This document shows, in pieces, positions 7,806-15,356 of a stretch of 18,753 nucleotides of DNA; position 1 is the first letter of the stretch; every line of letters starts with the position of its first letter. This stretch comes from Peptoniphilus sp. GTDB taxonomy: Bacteria > Bacillota > Clostridia > Tissierellales > Peptoniphilaceae. The position numbers were made by a program, and so were the translations under genes. The stretch covers positions 1 to 18,753 of the forward strand of contig JASBZH010000028.1 in the NCBI GenBank assembly GCA_029983555.1, written 5' to 3'. The notes below the pieces were generated by a model. It made no database searches. It saw only the letters and a list, made by a program, of their open reading frames with translations, and was not told the DNA's origin.

Positions 7806-9788
7806 CTATACTATCGCTTCTTTTTTCTTCTCTTTAAGTTCTTTTATTTTGTCTCTAATTTCCGCTGCCTTTTCAAAATCGAGTTCTTCGGCAGCTCTAT
7901 ACATCTCTGGTTTTAGCGCATCAATCATAGCAGATATTTCTTCTTTTGTAAATTCTTCTTCACTCACTTCAAAGTCGACCTTTTCTTCTGCCGCAATTGA
8001 AGTGTTTATGACGTCTCTTATTTCCTTTTTGATAGTTTTTGGCACAATATTGTGTTCTTTATTGTAATCATCTTGAATCTTGCGCCTTCTTGCAGTCTCA
8101 TCAATCGTAACTTTCATGGATCTAGTCATTTCATCGGCATACATTATTACCTTGCCATCTGCATTTCTAGCTGCACGTCCAGCAGTTTGAATTAAAGATG
8201 TGACAGATCGTAGAAATCCTTCTTTATCTGCATCCAAAATGCAAACTCTCGAAACTTCTGGAAGGTCGAGTCCCTCTCTTAACAAGTTAATTCCAACGAG
8301 TACGTCATAAACTCCAAGTCTAAGATCTCTTATAATCTGCATTCTCTCTAAAGTGTCTACATCAGAGTGCATATACGTAACTTTATATCCAATTTCTTTT
8401 AGATAGCTCGTCAAATCCTCAGCCATCTTTTTCGTAAGAGTAGTTATAAGTACTCTTTCTTTTCTCTCTATCGTCTCATCAATTTCTTTTACAATATCGT
8501 CGATTTGATTTTTAATTGGACGAACCTCAATAATTGGATCCAAAAGTCCAGTCGGTCTAATTAACTGTTCAACTTGCTGTTCTGTGTGTTCAAGTTCATA
8601 AGGACCAGGTGTCGCAGATACATAGACGCACTGATTCATCATGCTTTCAAATTCATTAAATCTAAGAGGTCTATTGTCAAGAGCTGACGGAAGTCTAAAG
8701 CCATATTCAACTAATGTCTCTTTTCTCGCCCTATCTCCATTAAACATTCCTCTAATTTGTGGAATAGTTTGGTGAGACTCATCAATAATTGTAAGAAAAT
8801 CTTTTGGGAAATAGTCAATCAATGTGTATGGTCTTGATCCTGGCGCTCTTCCAGATAAATGTCTAGAATAATTTTCAATTCCAGAACAAAAGCCCATCTC
8901 ATTTAACATTTCCAGATCGTATCTCGTCCTTTGTTCTAGCCTTTGAGCCTCCAAAAGTTTTTCCTGATCTTTTAAAACCTTAAGTCTTTCTTCAAGCTCC
9001 TCTTCTATAGTTACAATTGCCCTTTGCACTTTGTCCTCTGAAGTTGCAAAGTGGGAAGCTGGAGTAATAAAAGCGTGATTTAAATAAGCTACAACTTCTC
9101 CAGTAAGAGCATTTATTTCAGAAATTCTGTCAATTTCATCGCCAAAAAACTCTACTCTTATAGAATTTTCAGAAGATGATGCGGGAAAAATATCCAATAT
9201 ATCTCCGCGAACTCTAAAAGTTCCACGCGTAAATTCATAATCATTTCTCACATACTGAATGTCTACAAGCTTTGACATAATTTCGTTTCTGTCACGAATC
9301 ATGCCAGGCCTAAGAGATATAGCTAAATTTTCGTAGTCAATCGGGTCTCCCAAGCCGTATATACAAGAAACAGATGCGACTATTATTACATCTTTTCTTT
9401 CAAAAAGCGACATAGTCGCAGAGTGACGAAGTTTATCTATCTCGTCATTAATTGAAGAGTCTTTCTCTATAAAAGTATCAGTCCCAGGAACATAAGCTTC
9501 TGGTTGATAATAATCGTAGTATGAAACAAAATATTCTACGGCATTCTCGGGGAAAAATTCTCTAAGTTCTGAGCAAAGTTGATAAGCAAGAGTCTTATTG
9601 TGTGCAATCACAAGAGTTGGCTTTTGAACTTTTTCTATTACATTTGCCATAGTAAAAGTTTTTCCAGATCCAGTTACACCCAAAAGATTTTGGTGCTTGT
9701 ACCCCTTTTTAATTCCCTCGGCTAGCTTATTTATTGCCTGAGGTTGATCGCCAGTAGGTTTATAATCAGAATGAATCTTAAATTTCAT
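7806..9788 (-). CDS. uvrB: Excinuclease ABC subunit B
   Basis: A 660-residue helicase-like damage-verification subunit of normal length. Walker A is GVTGSGKT (37-44). The Tyr-rich beta-hairpin that probes DNA is seen at SYYDYYQPEAYVPGTDTF (89-106). Motif II is IIDESHQ, motif VI is QTAGRAARN, and the C-terminal UVR coiled coil that contacts UvrC occupies about 618-655 (LDFEKAAEIRDKIKELK). The ATG is preceded by AAGGTGAT. It is first in the operon with uvrA. I found no clear LexA operator in the 100 bases upstream. Confidence 0.98.
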   Translation of the reverse strand: MKFKIHSDYKPTGDQPQAINKLAEGIKKGYKHQNLLGVTGSGKTFTMANVIEKVQKPTLVIAHNKTLAYQLCSELREFFPENAVEYFVSYYDYYQPEAYVPGTDTFIEKDSSINDEIDKLRHSATMSLFERKDVIIVASVSCIYGLGDPIDYENLAISLRPGMIRDRNEIMSKLVDIQYVRNDYEFTRGTFRVRGDILDIFPASSSENSIRVEFFGDEIDRISEINALTGEVVAYLNHAFITPASHFATSEDKVQRAIVTIEEELEERLKVLKDQEKLLEAQRLEQRTRYDLEMLNEMGFCSGIENYSRHLSGRAPGSRPYTLIDYFPKDFLTIIDESHQTIPQIRGMFNGDRARKETLVEYGFRLPSALDNRPLRFNEFESMMNQCVYVSATPGPYELEHTEQQVEQLIRPTGLLDPIIEVRPIKNQIDDIVKEIDETIERKERVLITTLTKKMAEDLTSYLKEIGYKVTYMHSDVDTLERMQIIRDLRLGVYDVLVGINLLREGLDLPEVSRVCILDADKEGFLRSVTSLIQTAGRAARNADGKVIMYADEMTRSMKVTIDETARRRKIQDDYNKEHNIVPKTIKKEIRDVINTSIAAEEKVDFEVSEEEFTKEEISAMIDALKPEMYRAAEELDFEKAAEIRDKIKELKEKKKEAIV

Positions 9789-9863
9789 AGCATCACCTTT
9801 TAATTTTATACAATAAAGTGTATTCGTTAGATAGTTATTTATAATTAATCCTTCGCAGGAACT

Positions 9864-9891
9864 ATTATATACCCAATTTAAAAAATAGCAA
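9864..9891 (-). promoter_or_regulatory. Probable promoter of uvrB-uvrA-L,D-transpeptidase operon
   Basis: On the minus strand TTGCTA (9886-9891) and a perfect TATAAT (9864-9869) are 16 bases apart. The leader to the uvrB ATG would be about 70 bases. The -35 is a 4-of-6 match, so the call rests mainly on the -10. Confidence 0.6.
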
Positions 9892-9932
9892 ACTTCTGTT
9901 TAGAATTGTAAAATTTTGCTTCGTCATACAAT

Positions 9933-9966
9933 AAAAAAAGACAATCATTTATAAATAATTGTCTTT
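9933..9966 (-). terminator. Rho-independent terminator downstream of repeat copy A
   Basis: AAAGACAAT (9937-9945) pairs with ATTGTCTTT (9958-9966), and the centre ATTTATAAAT is itself self-complementary. On the minus strand the single mismatch becomes a wobble pair. The stem ends in seven T (9933-9939 on the complement), so it works best leftwards. It should end the amidase-DUF2848 transcript after passing through repeat copy A, and it insulates the uvrB promoter. The plus-strand T-run is short. Confidence 0.75.
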
Positions 9967-9985
9967 ATAGTGTCAACAAACTTGC

Positions 9986-10135
9986 AAAGCTTATACTATG
10001 GAAAAACGTAGAAATTTAAGCTTTAAGTAAATCGCTAAAAACACACTGTTTGTGCTTATTCAAATCTCTACTTTAAAGATTTCGAAAAGCATAATTTTTA
10101 GGTTTTCGTGATTAAATAAGATTTTTTTAAGCTTT
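9986..10135 (-). repeat. Structured intergenic repeat, copy A (degenerate)
   Basis: Ends are the perfect inverted pair AAAGCTTA (9986-9993) and TAAGCTTT (10128-10135). On the plus strand it shares with copy C the landmarks CTATGGAA, AAGTAAATCGC and CACTGTTTG in the same order and spacing, but the left arm is diverged. It fills most of the 434-base gap between the DUF2848 gene and uvrB, lies 3' of the DUF2848 gene, and is followed leftwards by TTTGTTGACA and a terminator. No protein of useful length is encoded. Strand is given in the sense of the upstream gene. Confidence 0.6.
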
Positions 10136-10222
10136 ATCTACAGCCATAAAAGCACCTCACGTCTGTATTAAGTTTTAAAATTTCTACCGTGCCCTATTAA
10201 ATAAAATCCTATTTAAAATAAA

Positions 10223-10903
10223 TTATCTTTCTTCCTCAGCAATTACATTTACATCGTAAGAAAATTCAATTTTCCTATTTAGTTTTTCGTCAATCATCTC
10301 TGCCCTAAAGTTATCGCCAAAGAAAAATCCATCTTTTGTCGGCACAGTTCCAGAAAAAATAACTGAATTATCTATATCTCCCACTCGTTTTTTTAATTCG
10401 CTTAAAATTTTTTCAACTGGAAGTATGTCGCCAAGAGTCCCTTCTTGATACAAAACTTCTTTGCCGCTTATTGTAGTATAAGAATTTAATTTTATATCAT
10501 CCCAATGATCATTAACTTCATCGTATTTCCAAGCATCTTTAGCAATTGGTTTTAGACAAACTTGTTTTGATTTAAATATATTTACACTTTCAAGATCTCT
10601 ATCTGTGTGGTCTGATCCAAGTGTAATGTAAATATCGTCTTCTCCCAAAAGAATTACATACTCGCACTCGCCAGAAGTTCTGTTGCCAACGAATTTTAAG
10701 TCGCTATCTTGAGTTACAATTTCTTTTGAACACTCAAAAATAGTTGGCAAAAATTTTGGTGGCTTTACTCCAAGTTCCCTCTCGAGTTCATCTATATGCT
10801 CTTTAGTTTTTTCGATATTGCGTCCTGAATATCCAATTACAAAACACTTGTCGTAATTAAATTCTATTTTTTCATCATTGCATTTGAATGTTAAATTTTT
10901 CAT
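10223..10903 (-). CDS. DUF2848 family protein
   Basis: A 226-residue cytoplasmic protein matching the DUF2848 family as I remember it. Landmarks are IGYSGRN (23-29), the conserved GSDHTDRDLE (96-105), SKQVCLKP (112-119), DHWD (132-135), YQEGTLGDILP (152-162) and SGTVP (184-188). The Asp/His/Glu-rich motifs suggest a metal-binding enzyme related in fold to fumarylacetoacetate hydrolases; no reaction is established to my knowledge. I start it at ATG 10901-10903, which has GAGGAG 6 bases upstream. A longer in-frame start at 10954 would run back into the preceding gene and lacks a Shine-Dalgarno. The gap to the amidase stop is 10 bases and the Shine-Dalgarno overlaps that stop, so the two form an operon and may act on related substrates. 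Confidence 0.88.
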   Translation of the reverse strand: MKNLTFKCNDEKIEFNYDKCFVIGYSGRNIEKTKEHIDELERELGVKPPKFLPTIFECSKEIVTQDSDLKFVGNRTSGECEYVILLGEDDIYITLGSDHTDRDLESVNIFKSKQVCLKPIAKDAWKYDEVNDHWDDIKLNSYTTISGKEVLYQEGTLGDILPVEKILSELKKRVGDIDNSVIFSGTVPTKDGFFFGDNFRAEMIDEKLNRKIEFSYDVNVIAEEER

Positions 10904-10913
10904 AAACATCTCC

Positions 10914-11696
10914 TCAAAATTTATAAAGATTTGGCTTTCTATCTTTAAAAACATTAATGCTCTCTCTAATATCTTTTATAATGTTAAGATCAAGCTTTCC
11001 ACTAAAAACTCCCTCTTCATCAGTTGGCTTAACCACATATTCGCCCCATGGATCGATAATCGCACTGTGACCACCAAATTTTGAACTGTAAGCAGTTCCA
11101 ACGCTATTTACGCAGACTACAAACATCTGATTTTCAATGGCTCTACTCCTATTTAAAGTATCCCAGTGCATAGTTCTCTTATCGGGCCATGCAGCAGGTA
11201 GGAAAAATACATCTATATTTTCTAAAGCATTCATCCTGATCCACTCTACAAATCTCACATCGTAGCAAATTGCAACTGCACATTTTACGCCATCTAATTC
11301 AAAAGTAGTCATTTTATCCCCAGGAGTAAAAATTTTATCTTCGCCAGATGGTGAGAACAAGTGGACTTTATTATACATGCCAATTTCAGTTCCATCTCTA
11401 TTAAATATATAACATGTGTTGTAAAGTTTACCGTTAATCTTATTTGCAACAGATCCTCCAACAATATTTATGTCATACTTTTTGGAACAATTACTCAAAA
11501 ACTCTTTAGTCCTCTTGCCACCTGTATCGGCAAGCTCCATTACATTTTCTGGGAAAAAAGACACATCAAAGAGTTCTGGCAAAACTACAACATCACTCTT
11601 CTCTTCAGATGCTTTTTTAATGGATTCTTCTGCACCTTTAAAGTTTGCGCCAACATCTGCTAAAATCAAATTACTTTGAACAACTGATACTTTCAA
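10914..11696 (-). CDS. Nitrilase-superfamily carbon-nitrogen hydrolase (probable omega-amidase-like)
   Basis: A 260-residue cytoplasmic amidase with the Glu-Lys-Cys triad of the superfamily: Glu41 in LPELFDVSF, Lys110 in YNKVHLFSPSGE and Cys144 in AICYDVRF. Full-length alpha-beta-beta-alpha features are present, including SRAIENQ, which resembles the dimer contact in omega-amidases. It probably hydrolyses an omega-amide of a 2-oxo acid or a related small amide. I prefer a TTG start at 11694-11696, 4 bases after GGGGTGAT. A GTG three codons earlier would lie inside that Shine-Dalgarno. It is the first gene of an operon with the DUF2848 gene and has its own promoter at 11727-11755. Confidence 0.9.
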   Translation of the reverse strand: MKVSVVQSNLILADVGANFKGAEESIKKASEEKSDVVVLPELFDVSFFPENVMELADTGGKRTKEFLSNCSKKYDINIVGGSVANKINGKLYNTCYIFNRDGTEIGMYNKVHLFSPSGEDKIFTPGDKMTTFELDGVKCAVAICYDVRFVEWIRMNALENIDVFFLPAAWPDKRTMHWDTLNRSRAIENQMFVVCVNSVGTAYSSKFGGHSAIIDPWGEYVVKPTDEEGVFSGKLDLNIIKDIRESINVFKDRKPNLYKF

Positions 11697-11726
11697 GTAA
11701 ATCACCCCATTTATGTATCCATCTAT

Positions 11727-11755
11727 ATTATATAATCAAATTACTTGTTTATCAA
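11727..11755 (-). promoter_or_regulatory. Promoter of the amidase-DUF2848 operon
   Basis: On the minus strand TTGATA (11750-11755) and TATAAT (11727-11732) are separated by exactly 17 bases. Transcription should begin near 11720, leaving a short leader before the TTG start. The match is 5 of 6 at -35 and 6 of 6 at -10. Confidence 0.75.
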
Positions 11756-11797
11756 AATAAATTAGTAAATATAATATGTTTAAAATTTTAACTAAAC

Positions 11798-11823
11798 AAA
11801 AAAACATCTTGTCTTTCAAAATG
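11798..11823 (-). terminator. Rho-independent terminator downstream of repeat copy B
   Basis: On the minus strand CATTTTG (11817-11823) pairs with CAAGATG (11805-11811), including one wobble pair, around a 5-base loop. Seven T follow (11798-11804 on the complement). The ctp operon already has its own terminator at 12016-12053, so this second one would end RNA that spans only repeat copy B or reads through the first. Confidence 0.7.
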
Positions 11824-11854
11824 AAATTATACTGTCAACAAAGAAAAATGCCCT

Positions 11855-12010
11855 AAAAAATCTTATCCTATGGAAGAAATTGTAGGAAATTCGACTTGAA
11901 GCAAATCGTCCGAAGGATCACCGTCCTGGTGTAAGCGAGTTTGCGTTTTTCAGATTTGCAAATGTATGAATCTTTCAAATTTCTGTAGTGAGATAATATT
12001 TCTTGAGCTT
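11855..12010 (-). repeat. Structured intergenic repeat, copy B
   Basis: Closely related to copy C. Over 47 bases from CTATGG (11868) I count about 42 identities, and the other half, from AGCGAGTTTGC to GAGATAA, is also strongly conserved. The ends form an imperfect inverted repeat (11855-11867 with 11992-12003). An inner stem GCAAATC/GATTTGC is kept by a compensatory change relative to copy C. The apical part differs: here CACC-GTCCT-GGTG replaces the TTTGAGC loop region. It lies between two minus-strand terminators in the 361-base gap between the ctp and amidase genes. Strand is given in the sense of the ctp gene. Confidence 0.75.
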
Positions 12011-12015
12011 TTTTA

Positions 12016-12053
12016 AAATAAAAAACTCATCTTGACCAATCAAAATGAGTTTT
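12016..12053 (-). terminator. Rho-independent terminator of the ftsE-ftsX-M23-ctp operon
   Basis: AAAACTCAT (12022-12030) plus TTGA (12032-12035) pair with TCAA (12040-12043) plus ATGAGTTTT (12045-12053) around a CCAA loop. The one mismatch becomes a wobble pair on the minus strand. Further T follow leftwards. It begins a few bases after the ctp stop codon. Confidence 0.85.
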
Positions 12054-12057
12054 TATA

Positions 12058-13236
12058 TTATTTATTAGTATTTTCTTTTAATATTTCTATAGCTTTTTGA
12101 AGTTGGGTGTCTGTGTCTTGATATTCAAGGCCTATTCCCTTTACATCTTCAGGAAGATCGACTTTTACATCTGGCAATATTCCAATTTTGTGGATTGACT
12201 TTCCAGAAGGTGTGAAATATTCTGCCGTAGTAAGTTTTATTCCGTCTCCTCCAGGGAATGTACTAACTGTTTGGACAATTCCCTTTCCAAAAGTTTTTTG
12301 TCCAACAATTGGCGCTCTCTTTAAATCTTTAATTGCACCTGCCAATATTTCTGATGCTGATGCAGAGCCCTCATTTACCAAAACAACCATATTGATGTCA
12401 CTGTAATTTTCATTGAGTTTATATTCCTGAACTATTTCGTCCTTGTTATTTTTTAGTGTGACAAAAGTAGTCTTTGGAAGAATTGCATCTCCAATTTCGA
12501 CAGCTCCATCAATTAGTCCACCTGGATCTCCTCGAAGATCCAAAATTATTCCCTTGACTCCATCATTTGTGAGTTTATCAAGAGCTGATATAAAATCTTT
12601 TCCAGTGTCCTCATCAAACATTATTACGCCAATGTAACCAAATTCTCCAATTTTATCAGAAATTACAGAGTCCATTTTGACTTCTGCTCTCTTGACGCTA
12701 ATTTCTTTGGTATCATTGGAATTATTTTTTAAAATTAATAGTTTTACTTCTGTGCCAACTTTGCCTCGAATTGCCTCTGAGGCTTCATTTATCTTTTCAG
12801 AACTAAAGTCCTTACCGTCAATTTTTAAAATCTTATCTCCCGGCTCAAGTCCCGCCTTTTCCGCAGGCGAACCCTTTATCGGAGATACAACTGTCACTGT
12901 TCCATCCTCATTTGGAGAAATAATGACTCCAATTCCTTGAAACTTTCCAGTTGTCTGTTCATTTAAACTCTGCAATTCTTCTTTAGTTAAGTATTCTGAA
13001 TATGGATCTTTTAGTCCTGCGACGAGTCCCTTTAACTTTCCAGCTTCTAGATCTTCTTTTTTTATCTCATCATTATAAAGAAAATTTTCTTTTACGTAAT
13101 TTTCTAAATAAAGCATCTTTGTATAATTAGTTCCAGAACCAATAATCTGATTTATTGTTAAAATTCTAGTAATTAAAGCAGTTGTAATTATCAAAACTAC
13201 AACTGCTGCAATTTTTAATATTTTATTTTTCTTCAT
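12058..13236 (-). CDS. S41 family carboxy-terminal processing peptidase with PDZ domain
   Basis: A 392-residue serine protease of the CtpA/Prc family. One N-terminal membrane anchor or uncleaved signal is at about 7-24. A PDZ domain spans about 98-182 (FQGIGVIISPN, SPAEKAGLEPGDKILKIDG). The S41 core has LDLRGDPGG (232-240), Ser293 in NEGSASASE as the likely nucleophile and Lys318 in GQKTFGKG as the general base. Both catalytic residues are intact. Its ATG shares one base with the stop of the M23 gene (TAATG), so translation is coupled. Acting outside the membrane, it may process a wall hydrolase or another exported protein. The neighbouring coiled-coil hydrolase is an obvious candidate, but this is inference from position. 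Confidence 0.94.
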   Translation of the reverse strand: MKKNKILKIAAVVVLIITTALITRILTINQIIGSGTNYTKMLYLENYVKENFLYNDEIKKEDLEAGKLKGLVAGLKDPYSEYLTKEELQSLNEQTTGKFQGIGVIISPNEDGTVTVVSPIKGSPAEKAGLEPGDKILKIDGKDFSSEKINEASEAIRGKVGTEVKLLILKNNSNDTKEISVKRAEVKMDSVISDKIGEFGYIGVIMFDEDTGKDFISALDKLTNDGVKGIILDLRGDPGGLIDGAVEIGDAILPKTTFVTLKNNKDEIVQEYKLNENYSDINMVVLVNEGSASASEILAGAIKDLKRAPIVGQKTFGKGIVQTVSTFPGGDGIKLTTAEYFTPSGKSIHKIGILPDVKVDLPEDVKGIGLEYQDTDTQLQKAIEILKENTNK

Positions 13237-14444
13237 TATACATATCCCAACGGATTAACTGTAGATCCATTTACTCTAACTTCAAAATGAAGATGAGGTC
13301 CTGTTGAAAGGCCAGTTGAACCTACAAAGCTAATTACATCTCCAGCATTTACATGTTGTCCAGCAGATACATTAAAAGCTGAATTGTGTCCATAAATTGT
13401 AACTGTGTCGCCATGGTCAATCATAACTACATTGCCATAACCACTCATACTTGTTGCTGTAAGAACTGTGCCGCTTTCTGCAGCTACTACAGGAGTTCCT
13501 GTAGGTGCAGGTATATCTATTCCCGAATGGAATTTACTATATCCAAGGATTGGATGAGTTCTATAGCCATAAGGAGAAGAAATTGAATAGTGTCCAGGAA
13601 GTGGCCAAGTATAATTTGCGCCGTTTCTTGGAGCAGAATCAACACTTACATTAGTTCTCTTTGGCATTGACCTGGCGAGTTCTTTTTGTTTTTCTGCAGC
13701 TATTTCTTTTTGAAGTCGAGCGATTTCTTTGTCTAAGTTTGCCCAATTTTCTTCGGCTTTTTCATATTCTTCGCTGTAAAGACCTATATTTGACTCTAGC
13801 TCTTTCATGTAAGCATTTTTTGCTTCTACTGCAGCCTCATACTCAGCTTTTTCACTTTCTAGAGCTATTCTATCAGTTTCTACTTCTGTCCTGTCGTCCT
13901 TGAGACTTTTTTCTACTTTTTCTATTGTCTCAATTTGATCTTTTATGTATTCCAAAAGATCTCTGTCGGCCTCTGCAATTGATGAGACAACTTGATTGTT
14001 TCTAAGAAGCTCTTCAATATCCTTTGAGTTTAAAATAACTTGAAGATATTCGACATTGCCCTTTTTATACATTTCGCGAAGTCTAAGTCTAAATAGCTCA
14101 GTGTTCTCTTCGAGATTTTCTCGAGCTTCATTTAATTTTTTTTCGTTTTCGGCAATCTTTTCATTTAATTTGTCTATTTCTTTTTCAATTTCGCCAATTT
14201 TTGCAGAAGTTCCAGCTATCTTTCCATCTAGTGTATCTATCTCGGAAGATACATTTTGCTTCTTGCTTTCTGCCTCTTGAATATTAGCTTTATTGGCCTT
14301 CATCTTTTCTGAAAGCTCAGATTTCATATTTACTTTTTTATTTTTTTCTGCAGTAAGTTCCTTTGAACTCTTTGCCAAAGTCGCCGTAGGCACTGCCATA
14401 GTTAGAGCAAGCGCTATGACAAGCGCCCTAGTTCTATTATTCAA
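13236..14444 (-). CDS. Coiled-coil M23 peptidoglycan hydrolase, FtsEX-linked (PcsB/EnvC-like)
   Basis: A 402-residue exported protein. The signal peptide ends near TATLA (about residue 24). Long Glu/Lys-rich coiled coils span about 30-257, and a Ser/Pro/Asn-rich linker leads to a C-terminal M23 domain (about 285-402). Zinc and catalytic residues are visible: His306 and Asp310 in FHSGIDIP, His353 in YGHNS, and His384 and His386 in GPHLHFEV. The intact site suggests real endopeptidase activity. Coiled coils next to ftsEX match the known scheme in which FtsEX drives a PcsB/EnvC-like partner from outside the membrane. I start it at TTG 14442-14444, 4 bases after GGTGAT that overlaps the ftsX stop. 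A GTG three codons upstream lies within that site. Confidence 0.93.
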   Translation of the reverse strand: MNNRTRALVIALALTMAVPTATLAKSSKELTAEKNKKVNMKSELSEKMKANKANIQEAESKKQNVSSEIDTLDGKIAGTSAKIGEIEKEIDKLNEKIAENEKKLNEARENLEENTELFRLRLREMYKKGNVEYLQVILNSKDIEELLRNNQVVSSIAEADRDLLEYIKDQIETIEKVEKSLKDDRTEVETDRIALESEKAEYEAAVEAKNAYMKELESNIGLYSEEYEKAEENWANLDKEIARLQKEIAAEKQKELARSMPKRTNVSVDSAPRNGANYTWPLPGHYSISSPYGYRTHPILGYSKFHSGIDIPAPTGTPVVAAESGTVLTATSMSGYGNVVMIDHGDTVTIYGHNSAFNVSAGQHVNAGDVISFVGSTGLSTGPHLHFEVRVNGSTVNPLGYV

Positions 14445-14453
14445 CCAAATCAC

Positions 14454-15356
14454 CTATACATTTAAAAATTTCTTTGTTGAGAAGAGGCTTCCAAAAAATC
14501 CAATTCCCACACCTATACACAAAAATATTAAAAATATGTCTTCTCTTACGATATTTAATGAAACTAAATCTACATTTGTAATGTTAAATAACTGAGGATT
14601 TAGCCTATCATATATCAATTCGTAAAGTTTCAAAGTCAAAAATCCTGACAATATAGCGCCGACGACTCCAAAGATTATGCCCTCAAGTAAAAATGGTCCT
14701 CTTATATATGTGTCTGTCGCACCTATATACTTCATAATATTTATTTCATTTCTTCTGTTGGAGACTGCAATTTTAATAGTGTTGTGAATTATAAGTACAG
14801 ATACTAATACAAGTATAAACACAACAGCAGCGCCAACGTATTTAACTCCATTTTGAATCTTCATCATTTGAGTTACAAAATCGTAATAATAATTGTGATC
14901 TTCAATAAATGGAAGTTGTGAATATTTATCTTCAATTTCTTTTCCATAAGATAGCTCATTCATCTCTACAGTTAGAGAATCTGGAAGTGGATTGCCTCCT
15001 GGAATATTTTCCAAAAGAGTAGCATCTTCGCCTAAATCTTTTTTAAAATCTTCCAAAGCTTCATCTTTAGTAACATAAGTAACTCTCTTTACCTTGTCGT
15101 TTTTACCAAGTTCTTGTATAAAACCATTTACATCAGCAGCGGGAGCATCATCTTTTAAAAAGAAAACTACCTTGTCGAGTTTCTCTCCCGTTTGATATAC
15201 AATAGTATTTAAATTAATTATCATAAGCATCACAACACCAAATAGTGTTAGCATTGCAGCTATAGAAATTGTAGAAGTAAAAGACATAGTCCTATTTCTC
15301 CAAAGACTTGAAAGTGATTCCTTAACAGTGTTAAAAAGCTGCCTAATAATTTTCAT
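14454..15356 (-). CDS. ftsX: Cell division permease-like protein FtsX
   Basis: A 300-residue membrane protein with the FtsX layout. A cytoplasmic N-terminus (RQLFNTVKESLSSLWRNRTMS) leads to a first membrane helix at about 27-50. The extracellular domain at about 52-168 contains NPLPDSL, the usual family motif. Three more helices lie at about 172-192, 222-245 and 273-292. RRNEINIMKYIGAT before the third helix is the expected ATPase contact region. It overlaps ftsE by 14 bases. FtsX does not transport; it relays ATP hydrolysis by FtsE to an extracellular hydrolase, here probably the M23 protein encoded next. Confidence 0.96.
   Translation of the reverse strand: MKIIRQLFNTVKESLSSLWRNRTMSFTSTISIAAMLTLFGVVMLMIINLNTIVYQTGEKLDKVVFFLKDDAPAADVNGFIQELGKNDKVKRVTYVTKDEALEDFKKDLGEDATLLENIPGGNPLPDSLTVEMNELSYGKEIEDKYSQLPFIEDHNYYYDFVTQMMKIQNGVKYVGAAVVFILVLVSVLIIHNTIKIAVSNRRNEINIMKYIGATDTYIRGPFLLEGIIFGVVGAILSGFLTLKLYELIYDRLNPQLFNITNVDLVSLNIVREDIFLIFLCIGVGIGFFGSLFSTKKFLNV

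Noticed and set aside
9789..9863. A LexA/DinR operator upstream of uvrB
   Set aside because: CGAATACACTTTATTG at about 9814-9829 (complement) only vaguely resembles the Firmicute box and lacks the second half-site; no clear operator was seen.
9966..9980. TTGACA with TATAA as a promoter next to repeat copy A (and the same at 11828-11842)
   Set aside because: The two hexamers are one base apart instead of about 17, so it cannot work as a standard promoter; it is treated as a conserved flanking motif.
10130..10185. Guanidine-type or preQ1 riboswitch downstream of the DUF2848 gene
   Set aside because: GAGGTGC and a possible small pseudoknot (ACAG/CTGT with GCTTT/AAAGC) are present on the minus strand, but the conserved core letters do not fit and no suitable gene follows.
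11868..11900. A short conserved ORF (ATG GAA GAA ATT ...) inside the repeats as a peptide gene
   Set aside because: It is only 9-10 codons, has no Shine-Dalgarno, reads opposite to the upstream genes, and differs completely in copy A; conservation is better explained by base pairing of the arms.
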